Part shown: one piece after another, positions 1-12,602 of the stretch | How positions within the stretch are numbered: position 1 is the first letter of the stretch | Layout: every line of letters starts with the position of its first letter | From: Dillenia suffruticosa | Taxonomy: Eukaryota; Streptophyta; Magnoliopsida; Dilleniales; Dilleniaceae | Reading direction: 5' to 3' | Assembly (NCBI GenBank): GCA_033439265.1 | Contig: JAVTVX010000001.1 | Coordinates: forward strand, 19,176,608-19,240,607 | Length of the DNA stretch: 64,000 nt | Program-made: the position numbers and the translations under genes | The notes under the pieces: model-generated | The model's input: the letters and a program-made list of their open reading frames with translations, nothing else | Databases searched by the model: none | What the model was told of the DNA's origin: nothing

Positions 1-168
1 TGGCCTAATGGGATGTGGTGCTAAATCCCTTAACCAGGTTTCTGAGTTCGACTCGCGGTTTGAGCATTAAAAAAACTACATTGGGAGGGTAATCCGTAAA
101 TCTCGAACCGGATTTGTTGGAGTATGGTTCCAGATACAGGTTGGTATGGTATAAAAAAAAAAAAAAAA
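1..168 (+). mobile_element. SINE-like element, family A (5' end cut by window)
   Basis: A tRNA-type B-box-like stretch (GAGTTCGACTCG, near 43-54) is followed by a body containing CGAACCGGATTTGTTGGAG and a terminal A-run at about 153-168. The same body pattern (CCGGATTA..., then a GGATAC-like block, then poly-A) recurs at 32917-33085 and 51030-51220, so this looks like one member of a dispersed tRNA-derived SINE family. The 5' end lies at or beyond the window edge, so the A box and target-site duplication cannot be judged. Confidence 0.5.
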
Positions 169-463
169 TTGCTAATTGTACAAGGTTGCTTATAGGCCCA
201 AAACATTTTACAGCCTTTAAATTATCAAGTTGATCAGCAGTGGAGTTGTAGAAGCCTATATAGCAGTTGAAGGCCCTCTTGATCTTGGTACGACCATGAT
301 GCCATTCAGCATGCCACAGCTGAATCCACCACCAATCCAAGATACCGTATAGAAAATATAATCAACTAAATCTTAACCTCCATTGTGAAAGTGAATTTCC
401 TAAGCTAATTTGTCAAACTAATTGGTTCTCAATCAGTAAATTTGACCTCCTAATGTCTTATAA

Positions 464-2684
464 TCACCTGAGGCCGCTATAGCTTGTTCTCTTCCTTTTG
501 TGCATCTTCCATGTTAAGAAATCCCCATTCAAATCACTTCCTCCACTTTCAAACTCAGGTTTCTCATGTTTGACTTCAGTTTTGAAATCCTTTGGGCTAA
601 AAACGTCACTTGCTCTTGCAGTTCGGATGGGAACACTTTCATTCTTTACATTTGTTACTCCTTTCTCCTCTGCTGCTTTATTACTAGTTAAATATCTGCC
701 CTCCAAGATAAGTCGGTCCTTTCCCTTCCCTTTTACCGAAAGCCTTGATATATCCTCACCATTTTCTACAGCCTTCATCCACTGCAAGTCACTAATAGAA
801 TCAGCATAAACCACCTCTTTTCTCCTTCGCTTTCCAGTGATGCTGCCACTTTCATGTCCAATGCCTTTGTCCTTTACCTTATCTGCCGGTACGGGATATA
901 CCCATTCTGGTACCTCATGTTCTTCCATTAGTCGACACCTATAATTTTCTTTCTTCCTTCTCTCCTCATCCATTTTCTCGAAAAGCCAAAATTCCTCATC
1001 TGATCTTGCTGCAAGGCAGTTAATCTCCCTCTCACTAGGCACATCTGTTCCAAGTGAATTTGCCCCTCTACGCATGATTTCCTCCAACATTACCCGTCTG
1101 TCTTGAGCTGCAAAGATAAATAGAAACTGTTAGAATGGTTTCTTCTTCTACTGCTCAAGGTAATAATGGAAGCCCCAGCAGGGAAACTCCTCATTCATTA
1201 CCATACATATCCACTCTAGCCCCACCGAAAAGGTTTCAGATCTTAGGCTCTGGTATTGCCCACATGGTCCCGGACCTTTATGTCTGATAAAGATGTTAGA
1301 CGCTCAGTTTGTCCTTTCTATGTATTTTAACATAAAAGAGTTGGAATATAATAGGTTCAGTTTCCTAATGGAGAAAGTAGGTGCTTTCTTTGGCAAGACA
1401 CAGCAAGGCTTAAAGGCCAAGCACTAAGATGATTCAATCCTCGTTAATTTGACCATGTCTAGATGTCGGATAATTCAGAGAACTGAACTAAAGAATTTTC
1501 TGTATTAAGGACCAAAAAAATAAAAAACCGTGTCAGACACTTCTTGGGCATATGTTACAAGATGACAAACCTGCTGCTCTGTTTGAGGGTTGAACAGTCC
1601 AGCCTGTCTAATTTTTATGATACTTGTACAACAATATCAGTTTATATTTATCAACTAGATACCATATTGTTAAATGAAATTCAAGATGACAAACCTGTGG
1701 AGGTGGTGTTGAAGAGTCCAGCCTGGATGACCTTTGCATCAATTCCCATTTTCTGTTTTGCACGCTCCAAAATGACCTCTTCAATTGATCCAACACTAAC
1801 CAAGACAAACACCCTAACTTCCTTTTTTTGCCCTATACGGTGGGCTCGGTCCTCTGCCTGCTGGTCCATTTGAGGGTTCCAGTCGCTGTCAAATATTATC
1901 ACGGTGTCAGCTGTTTGTAAGTTTAGACCCAAACCTCCAGCGCGAGTGCTTAAAAGAAACATGAAGTAAGGAGAATCAGGAGCATTGAACTTTTTCAGCA
2001 GCATACCCCTTTCCTCGGTTTTTGTTGAGCCATCCAATCTAAGATATTTAAAATCATGCAGCTGAAGATAAATTTCAAGAATGTCTATAAGCCTGGTCAT
2101 CTGTGAGAAAAGCAGGACCCTATGCCCTGCTCTATGAAGTTTGGGGAGTAAACGATCAAGCAGTTCGAACTTCCCTGATGCCCTAACAATCTCGACCTTG
2201 TTCCAGATATTATACTCACCCACAAACAAGTATGGATGGTTGCAACACTTCCTGAGTTGCATTGACAGGTTTTGGAGACTCTTGGACTTCCCAGATCCTG
2301 AAGTAATTGTTATGTTAGCAAATACTCTCTTTTGCTTTCAGCAAATAAATTGGCCAACTATAATTAGAGCTTTCAGTTTTCAAAACAGTTATTAATATGA
2401 TCAAAGAAAAAGTATCAAAGTAGTATTCAGAGAAATCAAGATTAACAATAAAAGCTTGCAATCTCCAATAATCAAATCAAAAGGTTCCCATTTTGTATAA
2501 TGCTGCATTTATTAGCTTTCACATGGTACTGGAACTCACGACTGATTGTGAATTGATATTATCAAAAGAGAAGTATCAAAAAATAGCATTCAGAGCAAGT
2601 GAGAATAACAATAAAAGCAAATCCCAACGCAATCTCCAGTCATCAAATCATAAGGCTGTCACTTGTATAATGCTGTGTTTGAAT

Positions 2685-2722
<38 letters not shown>

Positions 2723-5700
2723 TTTTAAATCAATTTCCTCGATTGATTGCGAATGAGAGAGAGGGAGAGGGAGAGAGTATTAATTGAAATTTTTGATTCA
2801 CAATCAATGAAGAAATTTGACGTAACAACGGAAAATTTTAATTCACAATTAATGGAGGAAATTCACAATCAAGAGAGTATCAATGGGAAAATTTTAAAAC
2901 ACAACACCATTTTGATTCAGTAGATAGCAAGAGTGGAAGAGAAAAACTGCGTTTCCTGATGCTCTCACAACCCAGAACTAACTCAAATATATATATAACG
3001 GACATGATCCCACATCGAACAAAAGAAAGTCTTTCAGAATATATATAAGAGAAGTGCACACAAACTCATACAAGAAGCTTCTTACTGCATCGTTGCATGG
3101 ATCTGACAAAATGCAGAAATGATGCCGTTTGCCTTGAAGTGACAAAACGGCACAATTCCATGACAAAATGGTGCGGCACATGCCGTTTTCTCACTATTGT
3201 AGCCAACTACAGAAACCATGAAAAGTAAAAGGCCATGCTCCTTTTGATACACTGCTAATTGTTCAAACTAGGCTGGGAGTTCAGGACACATTCCCATTTC
3301 TTTCCTAATCTAAGGTCCTCGGATGCCTATATAAGCTCTTGGCTTAACATGTTGCTTTTTATAAAAACAGGCCTTCTGCAGAGTTCTAAGATGATGAAGA
3401 GAAGCAGACCATAAATAGAAATGTTAAATATGAAAGTTTGTACAATATTGAGTTTCGGCCCAGCCTCCACCCCCTTTTCCTAAAAAAGAAAAGAAAAAAG
3501 AGAGACTGAGCAAGGGAAAAAAAGCCTAACAGGGAGAAACCAACAGTTTTTATCACAAAGTCCTCGGAGAACCATACAGGCTTTTGGCTTAACATGTTGC
3601 TCTTTACAAAAACAGGCATCCTGTAGAGTTCTAAGATGAAGGGAAGCGGGCCATAAATAGAAAATTTCAATATGAAGTTTTGTACAAAATTGAGTTTCAG
3701 ATCTGCCCTTGCCCTGCCCTCCCCTCCCCCCCCCCCAAAAAAAAAATTTCTTTTCCTGAAAAAGAAAAAAAAAATGAGGGATTGAGGCAGGGGAAGAAAA
3801 AGCCTCAGAGGGAGAAACCAACAATTTTTATCATACAAGATACAGTAGTGATATAGAGCTCATTAAAGCGAAAGCAACATACCATTGTCCAACCCTACCC
3901 TGCCTTCTTCTGTTACTTGCTGGTAGTATACTTTCTGCCAGGCCGACATATCACATTTAAGTATGACCTGTGTCTTGGCAGGAAGGAATTTCTCCACTTC
4001 ATCTTTTTTCCTCCTCAATATGAATGGCCTTATAACCTAAGAACCAAGAAATTTGTTAAAAAGAGAAGTTGAAGAGAAACCAAGAACAATTGACAAACTG
4101 ATAAATCACTAACATGATGCAAACGACGAATGATTAATAGCTCTTCTTCGTCTGTAAGAGAAACATCACAACGGTCCACAAAGGGTGCACTGAACCATTG
4201 CTCAAAATTCTCAACTGAATTGAATATTGTCGGGAGGAGGAAATTAAGCAGGGACCACAACTCCTGTAGATTGTTCTGTATTGGTGTACCGGTTAGAAGA
4301 AGCCTACGCCTAATTCGATAGCTGCATGCAAGAAGATATCCCATTAGAGATGTCTGCCAACATCCTTATAAAAGAACTGTATCCAAACAGTCTTAGAGAA
4401 AACCAAGATCATTTAAAAAAGATGATGATGCCAGAAGCAGATGTCACCAGAATGATCCTAAATCTCACAACACATACCAACTAAAAACATATTTCAGAGA
4501 TCTATGCCATCTTCCCATATGTGTGTGTGTGTGTGTGCATTTTATGGTGCAGTACACTTGTGATGCAGTATCTACACTAGCAGCTGCACAAGAAATTGGA
4601 CTCCTTGATGAATTTTGTTGGACCCATATAACTATGATGGACTAAAATTGCAGTGACAAGCTGCAGCCAGAGAACGAGAAATTCTGTAAGCGCATCCACT
4701 TGAGATGTCAATCACTCTTCACTGCAAAATAAGGTTTCACGAACAAAACCTTTTTGCAGCTTTTACTAACCTTTCATTTTGTTGGAACACAATTTGTCAC
4801 AAACAGATTGGTATCTACTACCATGTTCTATAGCTTCTAGCTTCCAGACTTGGCAACTTAGTTATTTACAAGATTCAAACAGTCTCGGGACTGGTTAAGC
4901 AGTATCATGGCCCTAGGAGAAGCAAACTAGACATTATGAATATCAAGTAGCAATGAGGCTAAAATGGTTTCTCAAAAGGCTAAATAATATTTGTTCAATT
5001 GTTGAAGCTTGGTGGCCTCAGCATCAAATTAATAGAAACTACCATGCATCTCTCACTAATTTGACCAAGACATAAATTTCAGAGTCCTGATGCTTAGACA
5101 ACTAGAACAACTTGATAAAAGATTGAAGAATATATATTGGCAAAGTGAGAAGACCCAAATACAGTAATACATCTCGAACTATTGGAAAGTTATAGACAGA
5201 AACTTCATCATATACCAATAGTACAACACCAAAGTTAAGAGTCCCTATAGTGCAGAATACATACCCTGTGACAAGAGTCCGTGCAAGAGCAGACTCATGA
5301 TTTTTCAACCGGTGTCCCTCATCAACGATCATGTAGTGCCAATGAATTTTTTTCAGAAATGCTTTATCTCTCATGATAAGATCATAATGGGTGATTAACA
5401 CATTGAATCTTCCCTCCCCTGATAACTCCTCTCTCATAGCCTTCCTCTCATCAGCATGCCCATCATATAGAACAGCAATAATACTGTACAAAATAAACTC
5501 TTAGGTCCAGGAAATTTGAATTGTGCATTACATTTGCGTGAATGCACCACATTCTTATGCATTGCATCGACACACATATGCACTCCCGCTATCGCGCACA
5601 TAGGGAGAAATGTAGAGAGAGGGAGAAAGAAGGCATGGATTGTGAACTCTTAGGTCCGGGAAAATTGAATTGTGCATAAAATTTGCATGAATGCACCACA

Positions 5701-8700
5701 TTCTTACGCATTGCATCAACACAAATATGCACTCCCTCTATCGCACACATAGGGAGAAAGGTTGAGAGAGGGAGAGAGAAGGCATGGATTGTCAAGTATA
5801 TAGCATACCTGGGAGCCCATGTTGAAAACTCATTAATCCAATTGGGTAATACAGCCTTTGGAGCCACAATTAAGTGAGGCCCTGTGACACCCTTATTCTC
5901 CATGAGATATGCAATCAATGATATAGTTTGAATTGTCTTCCCCAAACCCATCTCATCCGCTAGAATTCCATTTAGATTGTTATTAAACAAAGAGAGCATC
6001 CACTGAAGTCCTTCTAACTGGTATGGTCTTAATTCCCCGCCTTGAAGCATGGAAGGTTGCTCGGTTACCTACAAACATTTGGTTAGATTCTATTTTTTTC
6101 TGTCTGGCCCAAAAGATAGACATGATGTAGACATGCAGCATCAATCATGAAAAATAATGGTAATTAATAACCAAAAAGTTCAAACATGAAAACCACCAAG
6201 TAATTTTACTACATGCAGTACAGAGACAGTTGATGTACCATTTACGGTGTCATCCAAGACATGCCAATTTGTACTTAAGTAGGTAAATTAAACTTTCCAA
6301 CCTTGCTCACTTTATAGGAAGGGAAAATATGGGAAGGAATTCAATTTATATCTTCGCGACAGGGTCTAGTATCAAACTTGCCACCCATAAGATACCAAAT
6401 TTATGATATTGACCGAAAATCAACTACCTAATAGGGAGGCAAGGACCCATGAGAACTTGAGATGAACAAAATTTTCCAATCATTCTGACATCGAATCAGA
6501 TAGGCTGGAGTGACATGAGGACACATTGGCTCCTGTACACTTAGAGCTAAAAATAAACAGCAGATAAACATCAAGCCTAATTAGCCAATTTATTACTGTG
6601 CCCAAGCAAAGGATGAAATCTAAAAAGACAGATAAAAATGAACCATTGGATTGAGAATAAAGTTTTAAGGTTCACCATTTTACCTTTTCTTGGATTGAAT
6701 GAATAGCAGAATTATACTGCCTCTGTCCATCAAGTAAATCACCACCCTTGCCATGACGGTCCGAGTCTACATCAACTATGTCTATATCTTCTTCAGGAAT
6801 TAACTCTCCAGATGTTTCACATTTCGAAGCAGACAATTCAGGCAACTCAGCTTCTGACTCTTTCAAGGTTTCAGCAGCATCTGCATGTTCACCGTCCTTT
6901 TGACGTTGCACAGCAGCCCCAAGAGAAACAAGAAGATCATTGGTTTTTCCAAGAAGCATTTTCAGCCGTTCATTCTTGCTCTCCTCAACCATTCTCATAT
7001 ATGCTTCTTGATCATCGGTTTTCAGTGCCTGGAACCTAAGTTTCTCCGCCCGTGTAGCCCGCTGCCTTTGTCTTCCATGCCATGCCTGTCAGAACAAGAG
7101 CACATTTCCAGTGTAAGCCATAATAGTGCATTCCACTCATCATACTAAATATGAAAATTGATCAGTCAAACTGATATAAGTAAACCAATATTCATCTTCA
7201 CAATAGACAGATTGTCTGAGGCCCCATGTAGGTACAGCTGCAGAAATTGATGGACTTTCAGTATTCCATTATAAAGTTGTTACACGAAGGTCACAAGTCA
7301 AGCTTTGTCACCATCCATTTGTAAAAGGGACAAAAAGAACAATCTAAGTGACTTCTGACAGAGACGAGCATACCATGGCTATGGCAGAAGCACAGTTAGA
7401 AGTAAGAAATGTTGTTCCCAAAATGTCAATATCAGGAGTAAGAAAAGAGCTTCATGAGACACATGAAGATGACAAAGAAAAACATTGTTCATGAACCAGA
7501 AGGAAAATTTAAAAACTGTATAAATAAATGACTCATGAAAAGTAATTGCCCCAGCTTTGTACAGTGCAAGCCGAAAATGCTGTATTAATAATTAGTCTAT
7601 CTCGCAAAAGTCACAGAATATCTCAAGTCTTCTAGATTCATGTTAACTTCATAGTTTTTTTCCTGATTTTGAATCCTAACTTAACTAGCCTGGCAAGAAT
7701 GCTAAGTTTAATTTTAAAGGGGAAAATAAAAGGCAAACCAGGATGCCATCATTTCGCTGCTTCCGGCGTTTCAATGCAGCTTGTACTTGCAATTGGATTT
7801 CACGGGCAGCATTAAGTATTTCAGCAAAGAATTTTCTTTTCCTCGTTTCCACACGATTTCTTTCCTCCTCTTCTAACCTAGATAGCCTCTGCAAGAAAGG
7901 AAAATGCATCAGCAATGCAATGTATAGAGCACCGCAAGTTTCTGACATGCCAAAACTGAAATGCAAACAAAAATCATTGATGAGAAATAGGGATGAACTG
8001 CATGCAGACTAGGATATAGAGAAAGGATGAACTAAGCTACAAACATTTTATGTGAAATGAGCAAAGAAACATCTGACTAAAGAGGCCACAGGGTGAAAAC
8101 CTAGAGAACTGCAATTATAAAAGAATCACACCTTATGCCATCCAGGGTCACATCAATAAAACAATGAATGCATCACCCTTAAAATCTGATGTCCAAAAAA
8201 AAAAAAAAAGAAAGGTTTAAAAGAAAAACAGCCATGCATGTGCAACCAAATGACCTCAGCATCCCGCTTCTTCCTCATCTGGTCATCAGCTTCTACAGCA
8301 AAAGGATCTCCGACACCGTATAAAGGACGACGCAATCGCATCAAGCCCCAGTCAAACAACTGCTTATCAGGGTATGCACAATTAACACGGAGCCAGTATT
8401 CTGCACTCACATCAGACCGGACCTTGCACTGCAAATCTGCAAGCTGGCAGAAAACAAAAAAGGACAAAACCACATGTCACCAATAGACAAAAGCATGTAT
8501 TCATGGAAAGAAAGAAGGGACAATTTAACAACGGCTATAGCCATGTCATGTTACCTTTAGCCCATACAATTCAAGCAAGCACTTTGTCTGCAGTTCCTCA
8601 ACTCTGCTCGAAGGCAATTCTGTTTCAACATTAGTTGATGAGTAGACATCGCCAAAAAACAATTAGAGATCCTCAACTCTATATGAGCTGAAGGCAATGA

Positions 8701-11375
8701 TTCATGAATTTAAATTTTAAACAAAATATATTGATACCAAAATTAATTTTATGTAAAGAAAAAAGAATTTTTATTGTTGAAAAGTTAAACTACCATATGG
8801 ATAAAGACGCCAATTCGCAGGAGGCATAGAAATAACATTGGGCAAAGGATGCATCAGCAAAATATACATTGAGAAAGCACATTAATTTCAACAGACATTG
8901 ACCAGGAATAATAACCAGCTACTCATGATCTAGAGTAAGACAGAAAGATGAACATGGATATTTGATAGCTGAAAAGGGATTGCTGTAAAATTGATGATAG
9001 CATTTGCCAGAATGGATGGGCAACAGTTAATAAAGAAACCCACAGTGAACAATGGATCCGAAGATGAGATGAGTATGTGGCTACTGGTTAGTTGACCATG
9101 ATTAAATTAATTGATATTAACAAACAAACACAAACAGCTACATCTCCATTTTTACTAAATTGGTTTCCAATCAATAAGATGTAATGCATCATCAATGGCA
9201 TGCATAGACTCTGGTTCTAAACTAAGTGAATTACAACTAAGATGAATCCATGATACCTGCAAATGTCACAAAAGTATTCAAAATACCAATACCTCAAGTA
9301 AAAACCAAGAATCAGCTTGACAAGGCTTTATGTCATTAGCTTACAGGCAAAGAAAGGTGAAAAGAATTAATGATAACCAGCAGTATCCCCATTTTCGCAC
9401 AGTAATTTCTTGCTAATAGTTGTACTGACCACTAGGAGGAACCAAGTCCAAATTTGTATCAGTCCCCCAGCATCAGACTACAAAAACAAGCCACTACAAA
9501 CAAATCCCAAGACTAGCTAAATCCTCACTAGAATTATTTATACTGAAACACCAACATGACAGTGATGCAGCGAATCTATACTGACGTAACTAATGTACTT
9601 GGAAATTAATCAAATCAAGCCAGCGAACTGAACAAAGAAATTCTCATATTTAGAGAAAAAAATGTATAAAAAATAGGATGAATCTCATTGCATAAGATCA
9701 AAACCTTCAAGGTCAGTTAGACGATGCTGAATATGGCTCCGAAGGCGTCTGTCCTGCAGTTCTGTTAATCCTGCACCAGTTGAGCAATTTGGTCTTTGCG
9801 TCACCAGTGCACTCTCAAGCTCTAACAGTAATTCATCTCCATCAGAATTTTCAAGCCCATCCTGCATCATAAATGCATAAATATCAACACTAAAAACATA
9901 GAAGATAAATAAAAAAGCAAGAAATCACCAGATGAAAAAATTATTTTAAACTGCACAATTTTACCACAAGTAACACTTCAACCAGATCAAGAAATGAAAT
10001 TAATTACATGAACAAGCTTCAAAACCATGAAGCTGCAAGCTGCAGTGTTAAAAATAATCAAACTAGCCAAGAAAGTGATCAGGATACAACTAGATTCTGA
10101 TTCCGAAAGAAGAACATCGATCCATAAATTGGAAAATTGACTCAAAGAGAAAGCAGCTGCTCTTCCTTGTCCATGCAGCTTACATGTAATAAACATAAAG
10201 AAAATCCTCAAATTCCAAGAGTTATGCCATAGAATCCCACTTCAACATTCTGACGAGCTGTAAAACCCCAAATCAAGTAAATGCACGCCAACCACCACCA
10301 CCCACACAGAAACACTAGTTAGAGCAGACTTCACATGGCACATCAACTTCAAAAGCAACATAATGCCAAACAACCACTCAAAAGAATACCCCATTAAGAA
10401 TATAGCAAAGATACTAACCTTAAACTCATGCTAAAAACTTTGTTGTATAACAATTGAAATCAAAAACCACCCAACACACACTATGGACAGTACAATTATA
10501 ATACAACAATGACAAAACTCACAAAAACCATTAAGTGATAATCAACCAAGAAACCAAATTACCCAAATTCAAGAAAAGGGTTGAAGCAAAACCTTCTTGG
10601 AATGACAACTGAAACCAAAAGACCACACAAAACACACTACGAAGATAATAGAAATACAACAAACAAAGACAAAACTCCCTTAAGCCAAGCCGTCAACAAA
10701 TAAGAAACCAAATTGCCCAACTTCAAGAAAAGGGGCAAAACAAAACCCTCTTGACCACCCAAAACTCAAAATGAGCAAATAGAAACATCGCCAAGACATT
10801 GATTCATCAACACCCGAAAACCATTTAAGAAACAAAATTCCCCAAATACAAGAAAAAAGTTGAAGAAAACTCTCTCTGTGGCAATTGAAACCCTAGAACC
10901 ACCCAAAAGAACCCCAAACAAGGATAAAACTCAAAAATCCCATTAACCCATTGTATAAAATCAGGAGAAATACCTCCGCAATTAACCAAATTCAACGAGA
11001 GAGTCTCCAAAAAAAAAAAATCCTTGGAATGAGAATTGAAACCCAAAACCAACCCAAAACAAAGAGAAAAATCCAAACCCAGCATTAAAAAACACACTAA
11101 AACCGAAAAAACAGCAAAATCTCTCAAATTAAAGAAAAGGGTTCTCGCCAAACCTTTTCAGAAGAACACCCAACACCTTCCTCGTCAGATCCGACGTCTC
11201 CATCGTCGATTTGGTCATTGAAATTGACATTATAGATGGAAGAAACAGAGTCGAAAATGTGACGAGGCAAAGGGAGATTACGAGTGAGAAGGTTAAGGGC
11301 ACAGATCAAGGTTTTGGTCTTCTCCAGGTGGTCTAGAGAAGTTGGTGGTGGATTGTTCCCCACACGAGTGACCAT
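464..11375 (-). CDS. CHR12: SWI2/SNF2 chromatin-remodelling ATPase, CHR12/CHR23 (MINU) class
   Basis: Coding exons, 5' to 3': 11375-11154, 9861-9705, 8619-8555, 8443-8255, 7888-7739, 7085-6684, 6068-5809, 5483-5265, 4321-4114, 4036-3883, 2297-1695, 1107-464; 1090 aa, near the Arabidopsis relatives in length. In order: an N-terminal region ending in a basic HSA-like segment (about 240-290, [17 protein letters not shown]); the SNF2 ATPase with Walker A DEMGLGKT (433-440) and Walker B DEGH (536-539); the helicase C lobe ending in [10 protein letters not shown] (about 813-822); then a SnAC-like segment ([19 protein letters not shown]). There is no bromodomain, as expected for this subfamily rather than BRM. 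In Arabidopsis CHR12/CHR23 are nuclear remodellers affecting growth arrest and meristem maintenance; that role is inferred here. The start lies in good context (GCGCCATGG). Several introns carry local tandem duplications. Confidence 0.95.
1571..1607 (-). other. Possible duplicated mini-exon in CHR12 intron 11
   Basis: This 37-bp stretch and its flank copy the 3' edge of exon 11. The minus strand reads TTAG, then CAGGCTGGACTGTTCAACC, and ends in CAG followed by the same GTTTGTCATCTT found at the true exon 11 donor (from 1694). It has its own AG acceptor (ending 1608) and GT donor (from 1570). Inclusion would add 37 nt, shift the frame and meet a TAG early in exon 12, removing the SnAC region. 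Whether it is ever spliced in is unknown. Confidence 0.4.
2400..2690. repeat. Tandem duplication, period about 160 bp, CHR12 intron 10
   Basis: Sequence near 2409 (AGTATCAAAGTAGTATTCAG, then a shared AACAATAAAAGC) returns near 2569 with scattered changes, and the shared text continues through the TGTATAATGCTG block of both copies. The second copy runs into the GA microsatellite at 2685. Confidence 0.75.
2685..2720. repeat. (GA)n microsatellite
   Basis: About 17 uninterrupted GA units within CHR12 intron 10, followed by further GA-rich degenerate sequence to about 2775. Confidence 0.95.
3314..3840. repeat. Tandem duplication, period about 245-278 bp, CHR12 intron 10
   Basis: Copy 1 (about 3314-3558) and copy 2 (about 3559-3840) share TTGGCTTAACATGTTGCT (3339 and 3584), AGAGTTCTAAGATGA and GGGAGAAACCAACA. 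The offset grows from 245 to about 278 bp because homopolymer tracts (C12 and A-runs around 3727-3775) expanded in copy 2. Confidence 0.85.
5496..5792. repeat. 149-bp tandem duplication, CHR12 intron 7
   Basis: Two adjacent copies (5496-5644 and 5645-5792) begin AACTCTTAGGTCC and end GGCATGGATTGT, at a constant 149-bp offset and roughly 90 percent identity by eye. They fill most of the intron between exons 7 and 8 and are probably a recent duplication. Confidence 0.9.
10430..11153. repeat. Degenerate tandem repeat in CHR12 intron 1
   Basis: At least four or five diverged units of about 120-155 bp can be followed by the anchor AAACCAAATT(A/G)CCC plus TTCAAGAAAAGGG, near 10552, 10709, 10830, 10980 and 11117. 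The last unit abuts exon 1, so several units carry sequence resembling the true 5' splice site (AAG|GTTTGGC against AAG|GTTTTGC on the minus strand). Confidence 0.65.
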
Positions 11376-12602
11376 GGCGCGAAGAGAGAGGTTTAACGGC
11401 TAAATTGAATAAAAAGAAAATGTTAGAGAGAGAGAGAGTGAGTGAGATGTTTAAAACTCCTATGTTTATAGCACAAAAGCCTATGTCTCTCTCTCTCTCT
11501 TCCCCCGCCCTTTTTCTCTCTCTATAATTTTTGAAACTTCTATGGGTTTGGCTATGCCAAAACAAAACCCTGACTCCTTTCTCTTCGTTCGGTATTTGGT
11601 TTCGCTCGCTCTCCCTTCCTCCCTCTCCCCCCCCCCCCCCCACTCCTCGGTTTTAAGGGGAGAATGCAAGTGAAAGTACGGGCCTTTGTATATTTCGTAA
11701 TGACGATGTATGCCCTTTGTTCTTTCAAATGACTGAAATACCCTTGCCATGACTTTCCATTGTTTTTCCTCACTTCTATATTGAAAATTACTTTTTTTTT
11801 CTTAATACTCTCATTTTAAATTATTTTCACTGGTCACATTTTCATTTCTTTTTGCAAAATTAACTTGAAAAGATAAATATATGGACAAGGGTATTGGCTT
11901 ATCATGAAAGCAAAAAAAAAAAAAAAAAATTGATATTTAAGGCAGGCTGTGAGTAAAAAAAGTAAGTTCTATAAAATGAATAACGTTTTAAAATTTTTAA
12001 TAATATTTTTTAAATTTTAAAGAAGAGGTTGAGATACCTCTCTAACGGATACTCAAGGGTTTAGGGTGGGAATAAGGAGAGGGGAGAAAAAGTTGTAAAA
12101 TTTTGAAAACGGAGAACGTATTAAAATTATGAATGATATTTTTTTATGTTTTAATAAGAATTATTGACATACCGTTAATGAATATACATATTAATTTTTT
12201 TTTTGGTTAAATTAAAAAGTTGTCAATAGTATTCTCATTATCTTGAAAAACCCTTTGGTTCGATTTACCAGAAATTTGCAGACCTTGTGGAGTACCATGA
12301 GAGGTATGTCATAATCAAGCAAGAATTCAACATAAGCAGGTGAGGACACGTGCCAAATTTGCTAAACCCAGCCACTAAATTAGTGGATTCTTGCAAGTTC
12401 ATTTGATAATAGAAAACATCTCTAGCATAATTCTATTTCTGCCTATCAATAACCCGAACAAGGGAATTGGAAGTGAGGAAACAAAAAATTCAAACAATTA
12501 AAAAAAAAAATCAGATTAAAGATTGCAACCACAATCCAAGAACATCTTTCTTCTCAACCGGTAACCACCTTCACGGTCCACAAAATCAGAGAGAAAGGAT
12601 TA
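11376..12602. other. Intergenic: CHR12 upstream region and SPOUT gene 3' flank
   Basis: About 1.2 kb between two minus-strand genes. It contains CT/GA tracts (11424-11523), a C13-like run (about 11629-11641), AT-rich DNA, and presumably the 5' leader of CHR12 and the 3' UTR of the SPOUT gene. No further coding sequence is seen. Confidence 0.6.
11462..11471 (-). promoter_or_regulatory. Candidate TATA box for CHR12
   Basis: The minus strand reads CTATAAACAT about 90 bp upstream of the CHR12 start codon. A GA/CT-rich stretch lies between it and the start. Position and sequence fit a TATA box, but transcript ends are unknown. Confidence 0.35.

Noticed and set aside
3386-3838. Long minus-strand open frames within CHR12 intron 10
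   Set aside because: They arise from low-complexity, duplicated A/T- and C-run sequence inside a clear intron and show no protein-like composition.
10430-11153. CRISPR-like array
   Set aside because: The repeats are diverged, A-rich and without regular spacers; the locus is in a plant intron.
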